Shown here: positions 11,484-21,990 of the stretch, piece after piece | Layout: every line of letters begins with the position of its first letter | How positions within the stretch are numbered: the stretch's first letter is position 1 | Assembly: GCF_030272615.1 (NCBI RefSeq) | Contig: NC_081408.1 | Coordinates: forward strand, 403,489,389 to 403,553,388 | Origin: Cryptomeria japonica | Taxonomy: Eukaryota; Streptophyta; Pinopsida; Cupressales; Cupressaceae | Direction of reading: 5' to 3' | DNA length: 64,000 bases | Program-made: the position numbers and the translations under genes | Notes under the pieces: model-generated | The model's input: only the letters and a program-made list of their open reading frames with translations | What the model was told of the DNA's origin: nothing | Database searches by the model: none

Positions 11484-11858
11484 CTTGACATTGACTACAT
11501 CATGAGAAAACTTGCAGATAGCATCAAGCATTCTATCAATCTACTGCCGCAAATTAGGATTGGGAGCAATACTAGACTTACTGAGCCAATAATGCCCGAT
11601 GATGCGGCCCTTGTCCAGATTGGCAATCAAATCAGCCTCAAGCTCTTCCAAGGCCTTAAAAGTGCTTTGAAACTTGGGCTCCATCATCTACACGAATTCA
11701 TCTATAAACCTGATTTGGCTGACATCAATATACAATCCGAGCTCCTTGTGTTGATAAAGACAATCCAAGTACTGCTTCCACAGGGCTACGGGATCCGTCT
11801 CTAGCCCTTTCTTCTTCTTCAAAGAATTTGTATTGAGCACAGAAACCTCTCCAGCCAC
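11484..11858 (-). pseudogene. PGI: Fragment of plastid glucose-6-phosphate isomerase captured in G
   Basis: The minus strand encodes [61 protein letters not shown] and LDAICKFSHDVV, in the order and spacing of the N-terminal part of the plastid-type plant enzyme. That enzyme interconverts glucose-6-phosphate and fructose-6-phosphate for starch synthesis. The Lys-rich linker before the GLE-DP-ALW block and the upstream VAGEVS suggest the region behind the transit peptide. In-frame TAGs lie at 11688-11690 and 11541-11543. About 125 codons survive, and the catalytic C-terminal parts are absent. The frame runs into the SEC23 fragment without a shift. Confidence 0.88.
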
Positions 11859-12255
11859 AGGAGCCCGATTTTGAGTCACAAGCCGACATCCTTCAATACT
11901 GACAATGCCGAGCTTTGAAATCTTGGGCGAAATCCTATAACTAAGCAGTAGGCAACTTTTTGCACAAGTTGTTGTCTATGTTTCCCCACAGAACTTCAAA
12001 CAAAAAGGATTTTGGGCCATCATACTTGTTCTTGAGGCCTGGGAGACTCGATCCCCTGATTGCCACCTAATTTTCTTAGATGCTTGGCCGACGCCACTGT
12101 GAAGGGCGGAGGTCAATGAGTGTAATCACTGCATTATCCTGTGCAGTTGCCTTTTGATCTGGAAGAGATCATAAATCTGCAATTATTTCTGATTGAATTT
12201 CCCTTGAGAGCACAAGATCTACCTTCAAGCGGTTAGGCTCTATAGAAGGAACCTG
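11859..12255 (-). other. G interior between primer site and PGI fragment
   Basis: Frames are short and interrupted. The 60 bases next to the PGI block could continue it into its transit-peptide region, but I cannot recognise that part. The remainder is unassigned leader. Confidence 0.3.
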
Positions 12256-12267
12256 GCTCTGATACCA
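12256..12267 (-). promoter_or_regulatory. Primer-binding site of G
   Basis: Minus-strand TGGTATCAGAGC immediately beside the LTR end ATCAACA; initiator-Met-tRNA type. Confidence 0.9.
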
Positions 12268-12774
12268 TGTTGATTTTAAGGTAGTGCTCATTAACCACAG
12301 ACAAACATCAGATTTGTTGCCTTCCCAACCATAGACAATAAGCTCTTATCATCACCCCCGAGCATGCTACATTAATTTACCAACATCAATTGATCTGCTT
12401 GTACATGAATTTGATCTGCCTGATTATAATTGAACTTGTTGTCCAATCTCAGTTCCATAGAGGGAAGACCACGTCCATATATATCACTCGGATATAAAAT
12501 CCAAGAGTCATCTCTCATCAAGGAGGCATGCCTTCAAATGAGGGGTGGCAGACTTTAACCAAAAGTCAGCCCCTTTGAAACAAATCCAATAAGTCAAACT
12601 TGGTAATGTATCTTTAATCATTAAACTTGATAATGCATATGTGACTTAATAAAGATATTAAAGGATTAATATAAGTTGATAGATTCATCAAATGTGTAAG
12701 GCCAATAGGCCATTCACACATTTGATCTTACTGAGTTGGCTTGTAGGATTTCTACCGATGCTATATCATCAACA
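12268..12774 (-). repeat. 5' LTR of G
   Basis: Plus strand TGTTGATTTTAAGG to ATCATCAACA. It is a close match to 9622-10150, about 20 bp shorter. Confidence 0.9.
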
Positions 12775-12845
12775 TTATTAATAACTACATTAGGCATAGA
12801 GTCAGAATAACTTACTCTACCCCAAAATATTTGTGGCTTGCAGGG

Positions 12846-14839
12846 TCAAACCACATTTGATGGCCCAATGCCATCTGCAAATGTCAACCAGTGCTTTCCT
12901 CTGTCATAAACATGATTTTCTTTTGAAAGCATCAAATGCATTTTAATAACATAAGTGGAAAACCATTTTTCAATCCTGCTGGCTACTTTCATCCAACCAC
13001 TATGCTTAAATTTATCACTGCAATTACTGCTGAAAATCTGAAACTTGTGCAATGATATAGAATATTTATTATTTTGTGACATATATGCATTGTATTGAAC
13101 ATAACACATATCCTTACTGCAACCAATATCCCATTCTGTAAAAACATCATCCTGTTGAAAAAGGAAAATCTCATATTTTGGCACATAACTGAGAAAACAT
13201 GCCTCACTTGCAATATCAGCCTGCCTATTGAAATAGGGACTCTCGAAAAAATCCACCTTCTTACTGATCATAACAAGCAAACTATTGTCAAGAGGAGGAA
13301 AAGGATCAGAAATGACCCCTTCATGTAATTGCAATTCATTAAACCAGACAAATATTTCACCCTCTTTCTCTGTATCTAATTTAATGTCGACAATTTCAGC
13401 AACACGAGAAAATTGATCATTGTAACTTATCATTAATTTAGATATTACACCTTTATCATTTTTAATATTCCATTTCAGAAGTTGATACAATAGTGTCCAG
13501 ATTCTCAATTGTTTCTTCATATAAAGGGTATGAAAACCCTTCTCAAAAACATTATAACAAAGTACCAACTGATTTTCATCTTCATCTTCATCAAATAATG
13601 CATTGATATTTTCACTAAAATCATTGCTTATCTTATTTTCAGGTTCATCAGGAATCAAGGAATTAGAATCTGAACTGGAACAACATCCAACAATATGATC
13701 TCCATAGTATGAATGTTATATGTTAAGACATTCATAAGCCCCAACAAAGCTGCCATGATCATTCTGATTATTTTGAACCAGATTCCTCTCAAACATAGAG
13801 GTCAAATCTGGGACATTTTGGAAATGACAACAATTTAGAACAGTCCAGTCCTTAATGCTAGAAATGGCTTGTGTTAAGACAACTTCCACATTTGTACACA
13901 TTATGCATCTTTCTATCCCAATAATATTATTAACTAAAATTGGTGGGATCTTATCATCTGAATTTTCATCATCATATATGATTGATTCCTGAGAGACTGA
14001 ATTCATATCATCAAAATCTTGCATACTTGCATCAATATCAGACTTAACACTTTCCAATTCTTTATAGTCATTGTTGGATTTATCTGAAACACAAGACTGT
14101 AGACAAATCTCTTGTCAAATCTCATTCCTCGAACAACCACTATTTCTATCTTTTAGTAAAATAATTGACATCACATCCATCTCTATATCCAATATGTCAG
14201 ATAATCTCTCATTAACCTTTCCTTCATCAATATGAGGAATAACCACTGTCTAGGACAAGTTCTCTTCACTCATATTTTTGTTCAAATCATAATCAATAGC
14301 AGGGCTAATGTGACCAGTAGGGATATAAGGGTCTTGATACATATTTTTATCTTCTGATTGATACCTTTCTTTGACCTCTAATATCTTAGGATAACATACC
14401 CTTGCAGATAGATAACCCTTAGGGATTCCATATCTCAAGTTTTTCTCAAAATCCATTGCTATCCTATTAGCCTGATGCAAGGTTTTAGGATCCTTATCTC
14501 TCAGTAAATAACTCTCTTCTTCATCAAATGCAGCCAAATAAACAACTAAGCATAATGCATCATTTGGTCTATAGCTGTTAGGAATGTCATCCAATGCCCT
14601 AGCAAACGTGAGATTAATAGTAGGTACTAACTCATCTACTTGGATTAATTCTTTCACCAAACTATTCCATGAATGCTACCTTCAACTCATCCCATGATGA
14701 GATAGAACATATCGGCATGTAAGAAAACTAGTCTCTGCCATTTTTCTTCAAAGACTAAACAAAAAACTTCATGAAAACACCTTCCTGATTTATCTCAAAA
14801 TCCTCCATTAACTCAGAAAACTCCTGCAAATGTTGGCAT
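12846..14839 (-). pseudogene. Gag-like protein of A, central and C-terminal parts
   Basis: One minus-strand frame spans 14660 to 12846 with only stop codons interrupting it. The part nearest 14839 is the capsid-like region, with SSWDELK and a Phe/Trp-rich helix pattern as in J's Gag. LLRDKDPKTLHQANRIAMDF (about 14520-14450) matches LLRDKEPKTLHEA in D. The following 500 residues are acidic and end near 12846 with YDRGKHW, a tail motif also seen as FYRGK in D and FDRGK in E. No zinc knuckle or enzyme is visible. The N-terminal part lies at 16116-16326, beyond solo LTR F. Confidence 0.75.
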
Positions 14840-16115
14840 TGTTGGAACCCTAAAATTTGTAATTTTTAGAATTCCAAATTCCAAGACAAGGAGCAAGAAA
14901 AATTCTAAATATATATATACATATATATATATTGAATAGGTACAAGTAATATATTTTATATTTGTTGCACAATATGAAACCATAACATAAACACAATAAT
15001 GGGCATAAAAAATGGAGTGTGAAGCACCAAAGGGGGTATTTACATCATTTAAAGACCATTTATCCATTATATACCCATAAAATAGCCTTAAAATACCTCT
15101 AATATGCCTAAACAACTTGTAAAGTGACAATTAATTACATAAACTAAGGCAATTTCGGGATTTGGAATTATTTTTATTTAAAAGGGGGGTGTCTTTTCAC
15201 CCAAAGGGGTATGAAAACCATTCAAACACATATATATGTGTGATGTAAAATGTAAAGAGAAAAATAGAAAAAGAACAGAGAGAGACAAAAGGTGGAGGCA
15301 ATTTTGTACATTTAAACTTTTTATCAAAAATAACCAATTGCATTTTCTTTCTCATATGTGTTGAGAGTTAACATATTTTCAGAAGGCAGTTGCTTGTGAT
15401 ATTATCTAAAGGAGATAAGGTTATTTGCGTTCTTCCAGTGAAATTTTGTGTTTCATATTGTAGATTTGGATCAAAAAAGATTTACTTGTGAATTGTAATT
15501 GTTCCTGGTATTTCTTCCTTGGATGGTCTCTCAAAGTTAGGGTTAAATTCATTCAAGCAGTTTACAATATAGACATTGAAGTAGAGCTCATAAGAAATAG
15601 TAACTGACAGACTCGTCGAGAGGGGGTGGGTTTAAAAATTGTCTCATAAGTTTACACAATAAGTCCTAAAGAAATATAGGACTCTGTAGCCCAAATAAGA
15701 GGAAAGGCACTGATCATTTGTAAACAAACCCTTTAACCATACCAATCAGCCTTTACTTTTAAGCATTAGGATTAGTAGAGTAGGTATAGTAGGTAATTTA
15801 GCCAAAGTGTAACATATATACTTTTGTAAGATACATAGATCAATACACACATCTGAAATTAGTCTGTTTAAGAAACAAATGCCATTATGAAACTAGGAGA
15901 TATTAGATTAAGACACTAAATCTGCTATAAAAAGCATTAGTTGAAGGAACAACTAGTGAGTAGGTATACCCGCCTAGGTCCTGGAGAGCCTAAAGTGAGA
16001 GAGTTAGTAACCAAATAGGTTCACTCTATAAGTTGGCCAAGTCAATTGGAGGGTTTGATCATAGGAGTTGGCATTTCCTTAGAACCTATCCAATTTGTTG
16101 ATTTGAGACCCAACA
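14840..16115 (+). mobile_element. Solo LTR F, same family as the LTRs of E
   Basis: It runs from TGTTGGAACCC to GAGACCCAACA and aligns along its length with the reverse complement of E's LTRs. It is flanked by GGCAT (14835-14839) and GGCGT (16116-16120), a 5-bp duplication with one CpG-type change. It interrupts A's gag; the coding frame resumes across it. The U5 motif is at 15961-15998. Solo LTRs arise by recombination between the two LTRs of an element. Confidence 0.9.
15961..15998 (+). promoter_or_regulatory. Shared U5 motif, copy in F
   Basis: Plus-strand GGTATACCCGCCTAGGTCCT followed by a GAGAGCCTAAAGTGAGAG-like half, almost identical to E and recognisable in A, D and J. Confidence 0.7.
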
Positions 16116-16326
16116 GGCGTGTTGATTCTGACCTTTTCCCACTGAAACCTGGTAATTGTTCCCTAACCCTTATAGGAACAGGATTTGGGAAACCTTGGAT
16201 ACCATTAAAATTCAATGGCTTATATCTTTCCATAAAGAAATCTTTATGGTAATTTGGCAGAGGTTGCACATTTATGTTTGACATTTCATAGAGAAGCATA
16301 GGCACATGATACATATTTTCATTCAT
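16116..16326 (-). pseudogene. Gag-like protein of A, N-terminal part
   Basis: The minus strand encodes ERYKPLNFNGIQGFPNPVP and PGFSGKRSES. It matches the start of J's Gag (ERYRQFNFTGIVGYPN, PKFSGN) and the LNFEGISGYPN of D. It stops at the F insertion and continues at 14839. Confidence 0.75.
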
Positions 16327-17120
16327 TCCCCTATTTCTTTCCTTTTTCCATAAATCTTAAACTATTACATTGAAAAGGCTCAAAACATACTCCATCTAAT
16401 CTCATACATAAAATGGAAACTGAATCACATGAGTATGTAAAATAATCACTACCATTCCCTTCCTTAGTGCTTCTTTCACTCTTTAGGGAATATTTTTTCA
16501 CACACAATTTTCATGAAAATACACTTGACTCATGAAAATCTAAATACTTGGAAATGCTGAAGCTTTTGCTGCCTTCTTTAACCTAGGACTTACAAAATCA
16601 CCTTCAATCCTTCAAATCTTTAACACTGATCTTTTGACAGAGTCGCCACCTCCTTACATAGTATAAATACTCAAACAACATGAATTCCTTCACATGTCAG
16701 ATTTGTTTGAACACAACACTGCAACACTTCCTTATCATCAAATGCCATTATATAGATTCCATCCTCAACTTGTCAGGGTACTTCATCATAAGAGATTAAA
16801 TCTGCTTTATCTTTTCTGCAAATTTCTTGGTTCTTCTTCAAGCAAATGCACACTGGTGCATAGATCTCAGAGTCTCAGAGTCGCCACTCACAACTTGTGA
16901 GGTATTACAAATAATCTTGAAAAATGGACAGATCTGGACCAAACTCTTTTATTAAAGATGAACTACAACAGATTTTCCAACAACATTTATGAAAATTGAC
17001 TCAAACTGACAAGTGATAGGTTAAGAAACTCTTCACTATGGGCAAAAATTTTAGTCCTGCGACATGGGAGCAACACTCAACCATGAAATCACAAAAGACC
17101 CAAACAACATTATGCAACAG
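16327..17120 (-). other. Leader of A between primer site and gag
   Basis: No convincing coding frame. It includes words such as GAGTCGCCAC (about 16642 and 16882) that echo the primer site, perhaps older duplications of it. Confidence 0.4.
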
Positions 17121-17342
17121 TCCCCAGAAGAGTCGCCATTTTTGTTGGTAACTCGGATGGGATTATCTCGACTATATATTTAGCAAATCCTTTTACCAAA
17201 GTTTATTTACAATTCATATTTCCCCAGCAGAGTCGCTATTTTTGTTGGTGACTCGGATGTGATAATATCGACTATATATTTAGCAAATCCTTTTACCAGA
17301 GATTCTTTACAATTCATATTTCCCCAGTAGAGTACCCATTTT
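17121..17342 (-). repeat. Triplicated primer-binding region of A, exact 100-bp period
   Basis: Units start at 17121, 17221 and 17321, each with TCCCCAG-AGAGT-CC-A followed by TTTTTGTTGG. The first two are complete 100-bp units. On the minus strand the cores read TGGCGACTCTTCTGGGGA, TAGCGACTCTGCTGGGGA and TGGGTACTCTACTGGGGA. These resemble the Arg-tRNA complement used as primer site by Tat-type plant Gypsy elements (TGGCGACTCCGCTGGG). The third adjoins the LTR. Confidence 0.85.
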
Positions 17343-20300
17343 TGTTGGTTCCCAAAAAATGGATGGGTTTACACTGCCACTAGACAGAGACCAAGTTGAT
17401 TCCTCCAAATATCTATGGAGATCCACCTCCAACTATCAATATCCATCAGACTTGGACCAACTTTAACAAGGACATAAAATCCTTCTACACTTCGGGCTCT
17501 GCAGGACCCAGGGTGTACTTCCTTCAGCGAATCTCCTGCTCTCTGCAATGATACTCAGGAACTCACTAAAAACAAAGCATAATATCTCATAAAAGGACTC
17601 AATAGAAAGGGAGAATTCTCAAGCATGAAAAGTCCTTCAGTGATCCTCAACCTTAAGCTGGAGTATGAGAAGGGTGGGACAACTTTTCAAAAAAAACATA
17701 ATACTTAACAAATGATATTCTAATATTTTAGAAGATTTGTTCTGATAAATCACAAAGAAGATAAACCAGAAACTGAAAACCTAATGACATTTTCTAGCAA
17801 ATACCAGTGCCTTGTTCATTTGGGTTACAAAGTCTTTGAAAAATGTTCCCGAAATCTTATAAAAACTCGTCTAATAGCTGGTCTATCCTTGAACAATACT
17901 GCCTTACAATATTGTTCTGCTTACAATCCTTTACTTGAATTGCTTATCAAATCTTGTTACAAGTCTTATTTCTTTATAATCTCATTCAATAATTTTAATT
18001 AACCCCTTGGACTAAAGCATTGAATGGAAAATTACATAAATCATAACAATGTAACAATCAAACGGAACCCTTGATCCCATTTGCTTAAAAGAAAATAAAA
18101 TCACACACAGGAGAGTAAAGGTTAGGAAATATATTTGCATTAATATCATAAGCTATCTTCTATTAGATAACAGTCAACAAATTCAAGTATAGAATAACCC
18201 ACTTGAAAAGGAGACTCGCAACTATTCTATTACTTTTTCTCTGCAAAATGACATTACAGTTCCTGCTATTTTCCATGACTCTCTAGAACAACCTAGAACC
18301 TACCCCTGTGGAATAGACCTATTTTTACAGAGATCCTTCTCAGAAAATTTGGAACCCTAACTAATGGCCTTGATTTCCCTTTTATAGAAACAAGGGAGTG
18401 ACAAGCTTCAGGCCAAAAGACACTTGTCATCAAAACCAAGCCCTAGAGGCTATACACAATTCTATTACAAAATATTCCTTATCCATATGTTGGTGCCCGT
18501 GATGAGGTGGAACCAAAAATTTCAAATGATTATCGGTAGAAACAAAAACACTTGAGCCATGCCGATATCACCCAGACACTTTCGGATGGACCCTTAGATG
18601 CCCAGTCTGCTCCATAGCATTTCTCTTCCTGAAAAGGAAAATAGACCCTGACATGAAACAAGACTTTCCCACCGAAATAGAGGAAAATCTCTATCCTTTA
18701 TGCCCTGGATCAAGGAAAATGGAAAGAGGAGCTTGGGGGTAAAGAGGATTTGTTGAGGAGGCATTGCAGCTTCCATGTTGTTGCAGAGACGACTGGCTAC
18801 TAATCCTCACTTGAACAAATCCTTCTTTCAACTTTTTGTGAGCTCCTTCTTGGAACACTGTGCCAATGAAATGCAGAGTAAGAGCAGAGGATATGTCCTG
18901 GGTGGATTTACCTGATAAGAAAAGGCTTTCACGCCCCCTCTGACAATCCTCTAATCTTTCACAACTTATCTAACAATGAACGACTCCATACATAGTTATG
19001 TTCGAACACCATCCTCTCACTAATTAAGAACTGTTCTTAGAAAAAATGAAGAAGTTTGTATTTGTTCCTACCCATTCTATCATCTGCCTAGTGAATTTAT
19101 AATCATAATTTCTTTCAATGTGGCGGTGCTAATCCATGTGAAGAATCATCATCTTGATATCTTCTTCTTGTCTTGTTAGCTATGGATTCTAGCAATCATG
19201 CCTACAACTCAAGTCACCACCATTTTCTAGGCTATCACTCCATTGCCACCTACATGTGTTCACCTCACATGAATGATTTTATTCTGATCGTATTCTTTTC
19301 TCACTGTATAGTCTCCTACTTCAGGATTCCTGTCAACAAGCAAATCTCTAAATTTATCAGAGAACTCGTAATCCATCATATCAAAACCTGAAGCTTTTCT
19401 TGATCCTTTCACATCTATAAGATATCATCTTTGATTTCCTAATCAATCCTGAGTCGACAAGTTCGTATCTTTTTTATCCCCTCTCCCATGCGGGCTATGA
19501 CAAATGCCTTCAAATATCCCTCTTAATTTCAAATTTGAAACTCAGTCACAAATCTTACCCAGCTTGGCAAATCTTATGGTCATTGTTTGTTGATGCAACA
19601 TTTGACCCTCAATCTGTATCTATAGACCCACCAAGTGTTGACTAATCAGCGACATATCATCTCTCAACTAGAATTTGTCATCGACCCCACCATAAGTCTT
19701 CTTGGTCATCCTGGGACACGTGACATCATCTCGGGATGTCGCGGTCCATAACTTCCTTACAACTTCCATTGCGGGGATACGTGGGCCGTCAGATCTATTC
19801 AAACTTTACTGCTTTGCACAATGCCTGTTAACTCCGCCAAAATTAAAAATCGAGCACCTTTTACCTTAGGACATAAGATCGTTGTTCATTTAAAACATGT
19901 GCAATTGATAAGGCTATTAGTAAACCGACTTTTACTTCCTGAGAACCAGGAACAATTCTTCAATCGGTTATACTACTAACCTTTTCGGTTTCTGCTGAAA
20001 ACACGTGGCACAATCTCGCGATGTCGCAGTCTTTATCATCCTTGCAGTTTTGACCATGGGGAAGCGTGGACCGTTGGATTCATTCTATCTTTAGAAAATC
20101 GCCGAAATACTTAGGACTTTCGGACTTAGGAAATTATGGGCACGAGCACAAATATTTAAAAGGAAAAACTGGTTATAGGGAAAAAATTATGCGCATGACT
20201 TAGGAGAAATCATATTTCATCAACCGGTTGACCACCACTTAATACTTAGGGAGTAAAATGGCCCCGCCCATGGTAAACAACCTTTGGCTTTAATTGGGAA

Positions 20301-20474
20301 AAAGGTAAGGATGCAATATATCAATGCTAGGGTTTTCTTTACAAAACATAAGAAACTTTGATAAAACCTAAACCCTAAACCTTGGATCACTTATAGAGGA
20401 AACAAATAAAATCATAAAATCAATATTTGAGCTCAAATTTGAAAATTTCATGCAAACAATTTTCAGAGCTATCA
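17343..20474 (-). repeat. 5' LTR of A
   Basis: From TGTTGGTTCCC to GAGCTATCA on the plus strand, paired with 6205-9383. The U5 motif is at about 17485-17520, with the CTCTGCAGGACCCAGG core. Confidence 0.9.
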
Positions 20475-20529
20475 CCTCCATCATGTCCTTGTGTTTTCGT
20501 TGTGTTTATTCTTGTTGACCGGTCCAGAT

Positions 20530-21750
20530 TGATCTCTTTGATGTCCTTCCTAATGGTGACTACTTCACCTCCTCACTTTGATAGAACCAAGAGGAGACAT
20601 CTCAGGTTATAGTCCATCCCCTATGCTTTGGTGGATGTGGTTCTATTCAAGAGGGACCTAAATGGTGTCCTACTAAGGTGCATTCAGGGTGATTAGACCC
20701 TCGGGTTGCTTGAAAAAATTCACAATGGACCCTTAGGTGGTCACTTCTCAGCAAGGACCACAACCACGAGGATCATTAGGGATGGCTACTATTGGCCCTA
20801 CCTATTTGGTGATGCTCACAAGTGGGTCAGGAAGTGCAAGGAGTGTGCATTCTTTGCAAGAAAACAAAGATTGGCAGCTCTGCCCCTTCATTCCATCTCT
20901 GTTCATTAGCCCTTTGCTTAGTTGGGGCTTGATTTTATTGGCTCTATCAATTTAGTGTCAAGTGTAGGCCACAAGTGGATTTTGGACACCATAGACTACT
21001 TCACAAGGTGGACAGAGGCAGTTGCTTTGAAGGATGCAACTAATAATTCAGTAGTTCAATTCCTTAAGGGGATTGCAACTAGATTTGGAGCTCCCTCCAC
21101 AATTATATCATACAATGTTGTATTTTGTGGGATCTCAGATCAGCTTGTGGGTTGTCCAACATGACATGCTTATGAAAAGATCATCAAATTACTATCCCCA
21201 AGACAATGGCTTAGTTGAGTCCTCCAACAAAAATATCATTAGAATCATCAAGAGGACTCTTGAAGATAATCAAAGGTCATGGCACCCCAAATTGGGAGCA
21301 ACCCTGTGGGCTGATAGAATTACACCAAAGAGGGCTCTAGGTAACTCACCTTTCATGTTAGTGTATGGAAGGGAAGAAAGGCTTCCCTTATCCCTTGAGT
21401 TGCCATATCTAGACCTAGCACATCCGTTGGAGCTCTTGGAAAATGATGCCCTATCAGTAAGGTATGCTGAGCTTATAGAGCTTGAAGAGGTCAGAGAAAG
21501 AGCCAAGCAGACTTTAAATATCCATCAGGGACAGGTAAAGAGATACTTTGACAACAAATCCATTTTGAATAACTTCCAATTTGGAGATTTTATCCTAAAA
21601 TGGGATGCTGACAGAGAAAAAGCAGGGAGACACTCAAAATTTGATGCAATATGGAGTGGTCCCTATGTGATTACACAAGCTGCAAGGAGGCTAAATGGTG
21701 AAGACCTCCCTATTGTAGTCAATGCTATACACCTCAAAGCATGTTCTTAG
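20530..21750 (+). pseudogene. Integrase of Gypsy element B (or a close relative)
   Basis: The linker FDRTKRRHLRL is followed by ALVDVVLFKRDLNG, then the zinc-binding domain with its His and Cys pairs (EKIHNGPLGGH, WVRKCKEC). The catalytic core has LGLDFIGS (first Asp) and GLVESSNK (Glu). The expected central Asp is Tyr in IISYN. A frameshift lies at about 21130-21150. The C-terminal part has FGDFILKWDADREK and ends at 21750. Integrase inserts the cDNA into the host chromosome; this copy is inactive. The linker overlaps in content with the one at 5391-5480, so the two halves may come from two related copies. Confidence 0.85.
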
Positions 21751-21990
21751 GGTGACTTTTAGCTATTATAAGTATTGTAAATACCTGTAGTTAGTTTTTT
21801 CATGCTTTCCAAAAAGTGTACGCACACAAGCTATTTTCTAGAATGGCAAATTTTCAAAAAAAATTGTAGGATGCAATGAAGAGTTCCATCTCTTTGTTCT
21901 CCTCCTTTATGACTCATGCCTAATGGATATACACAAAGACTTCTAGTCTTTCCCTAAGAAGGCTTAGGGACCCCTCTGAGTTGCCAAAAT
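21751..21990 (+). other. 3' untranslated part of B
   Basis: Non-coding sequence between the integrase stop and the LTR start. It contains a purine-rich AAGAAGGCTTAGGGA (about 21957-21971), a candidate polypurine tract. It is followed by CCCCTCTGAGTTGCCAAAA next to the LTR, which again resembles an inverted primer site. Confidence 0.45.

Larger units (their letters stand above)
9622..12774 (-). mobile_element. Element G: small non-autonomous Copia-type element carrying host gene fragments
   Basis: LTRs at 9622-10150 and 12268-12774 are near matches, and the duplication TTATT is perfect at 9617-9621 and 12775-12779. The minus-strand PBS TGGTATCAGAGC adjoins the right LTR, so the element runs right to left. 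A purine-rich GCTAAGAGGGAG precedes the 3' LTR. No Gag or Pol is visible. The interior holds fragments of two plant genes (PGI, SEC23), an unrecognised piece and a minisatellite. It is inserted in the interior of A, just inside A's 3' end. Confidence 0.9.
6205..20474 (-). mobile_element. Element A: complete gag-only LTR retrotransposon, 14.3 kb with nested insertions
   Basis: Two related copies of about 3.1 kb (6205-9383 and 17343-20474) flank an internal region. The 5-bp target duplication CCTCC is perfect at 6200-6204 and 20475-20479. Gag and primer site read on the minus strand, so the right copy is the 5' LTR. The interior carries only a Gag-like protein with an acidic tail; I see no protease, RT or integrase. 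G (9622-12774) and solo LTR F (14840-16115) were inserted later. LTR copies differ at roughly one site in ten to fifteen by eye, so it is not recent. Confidence 0.9.
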
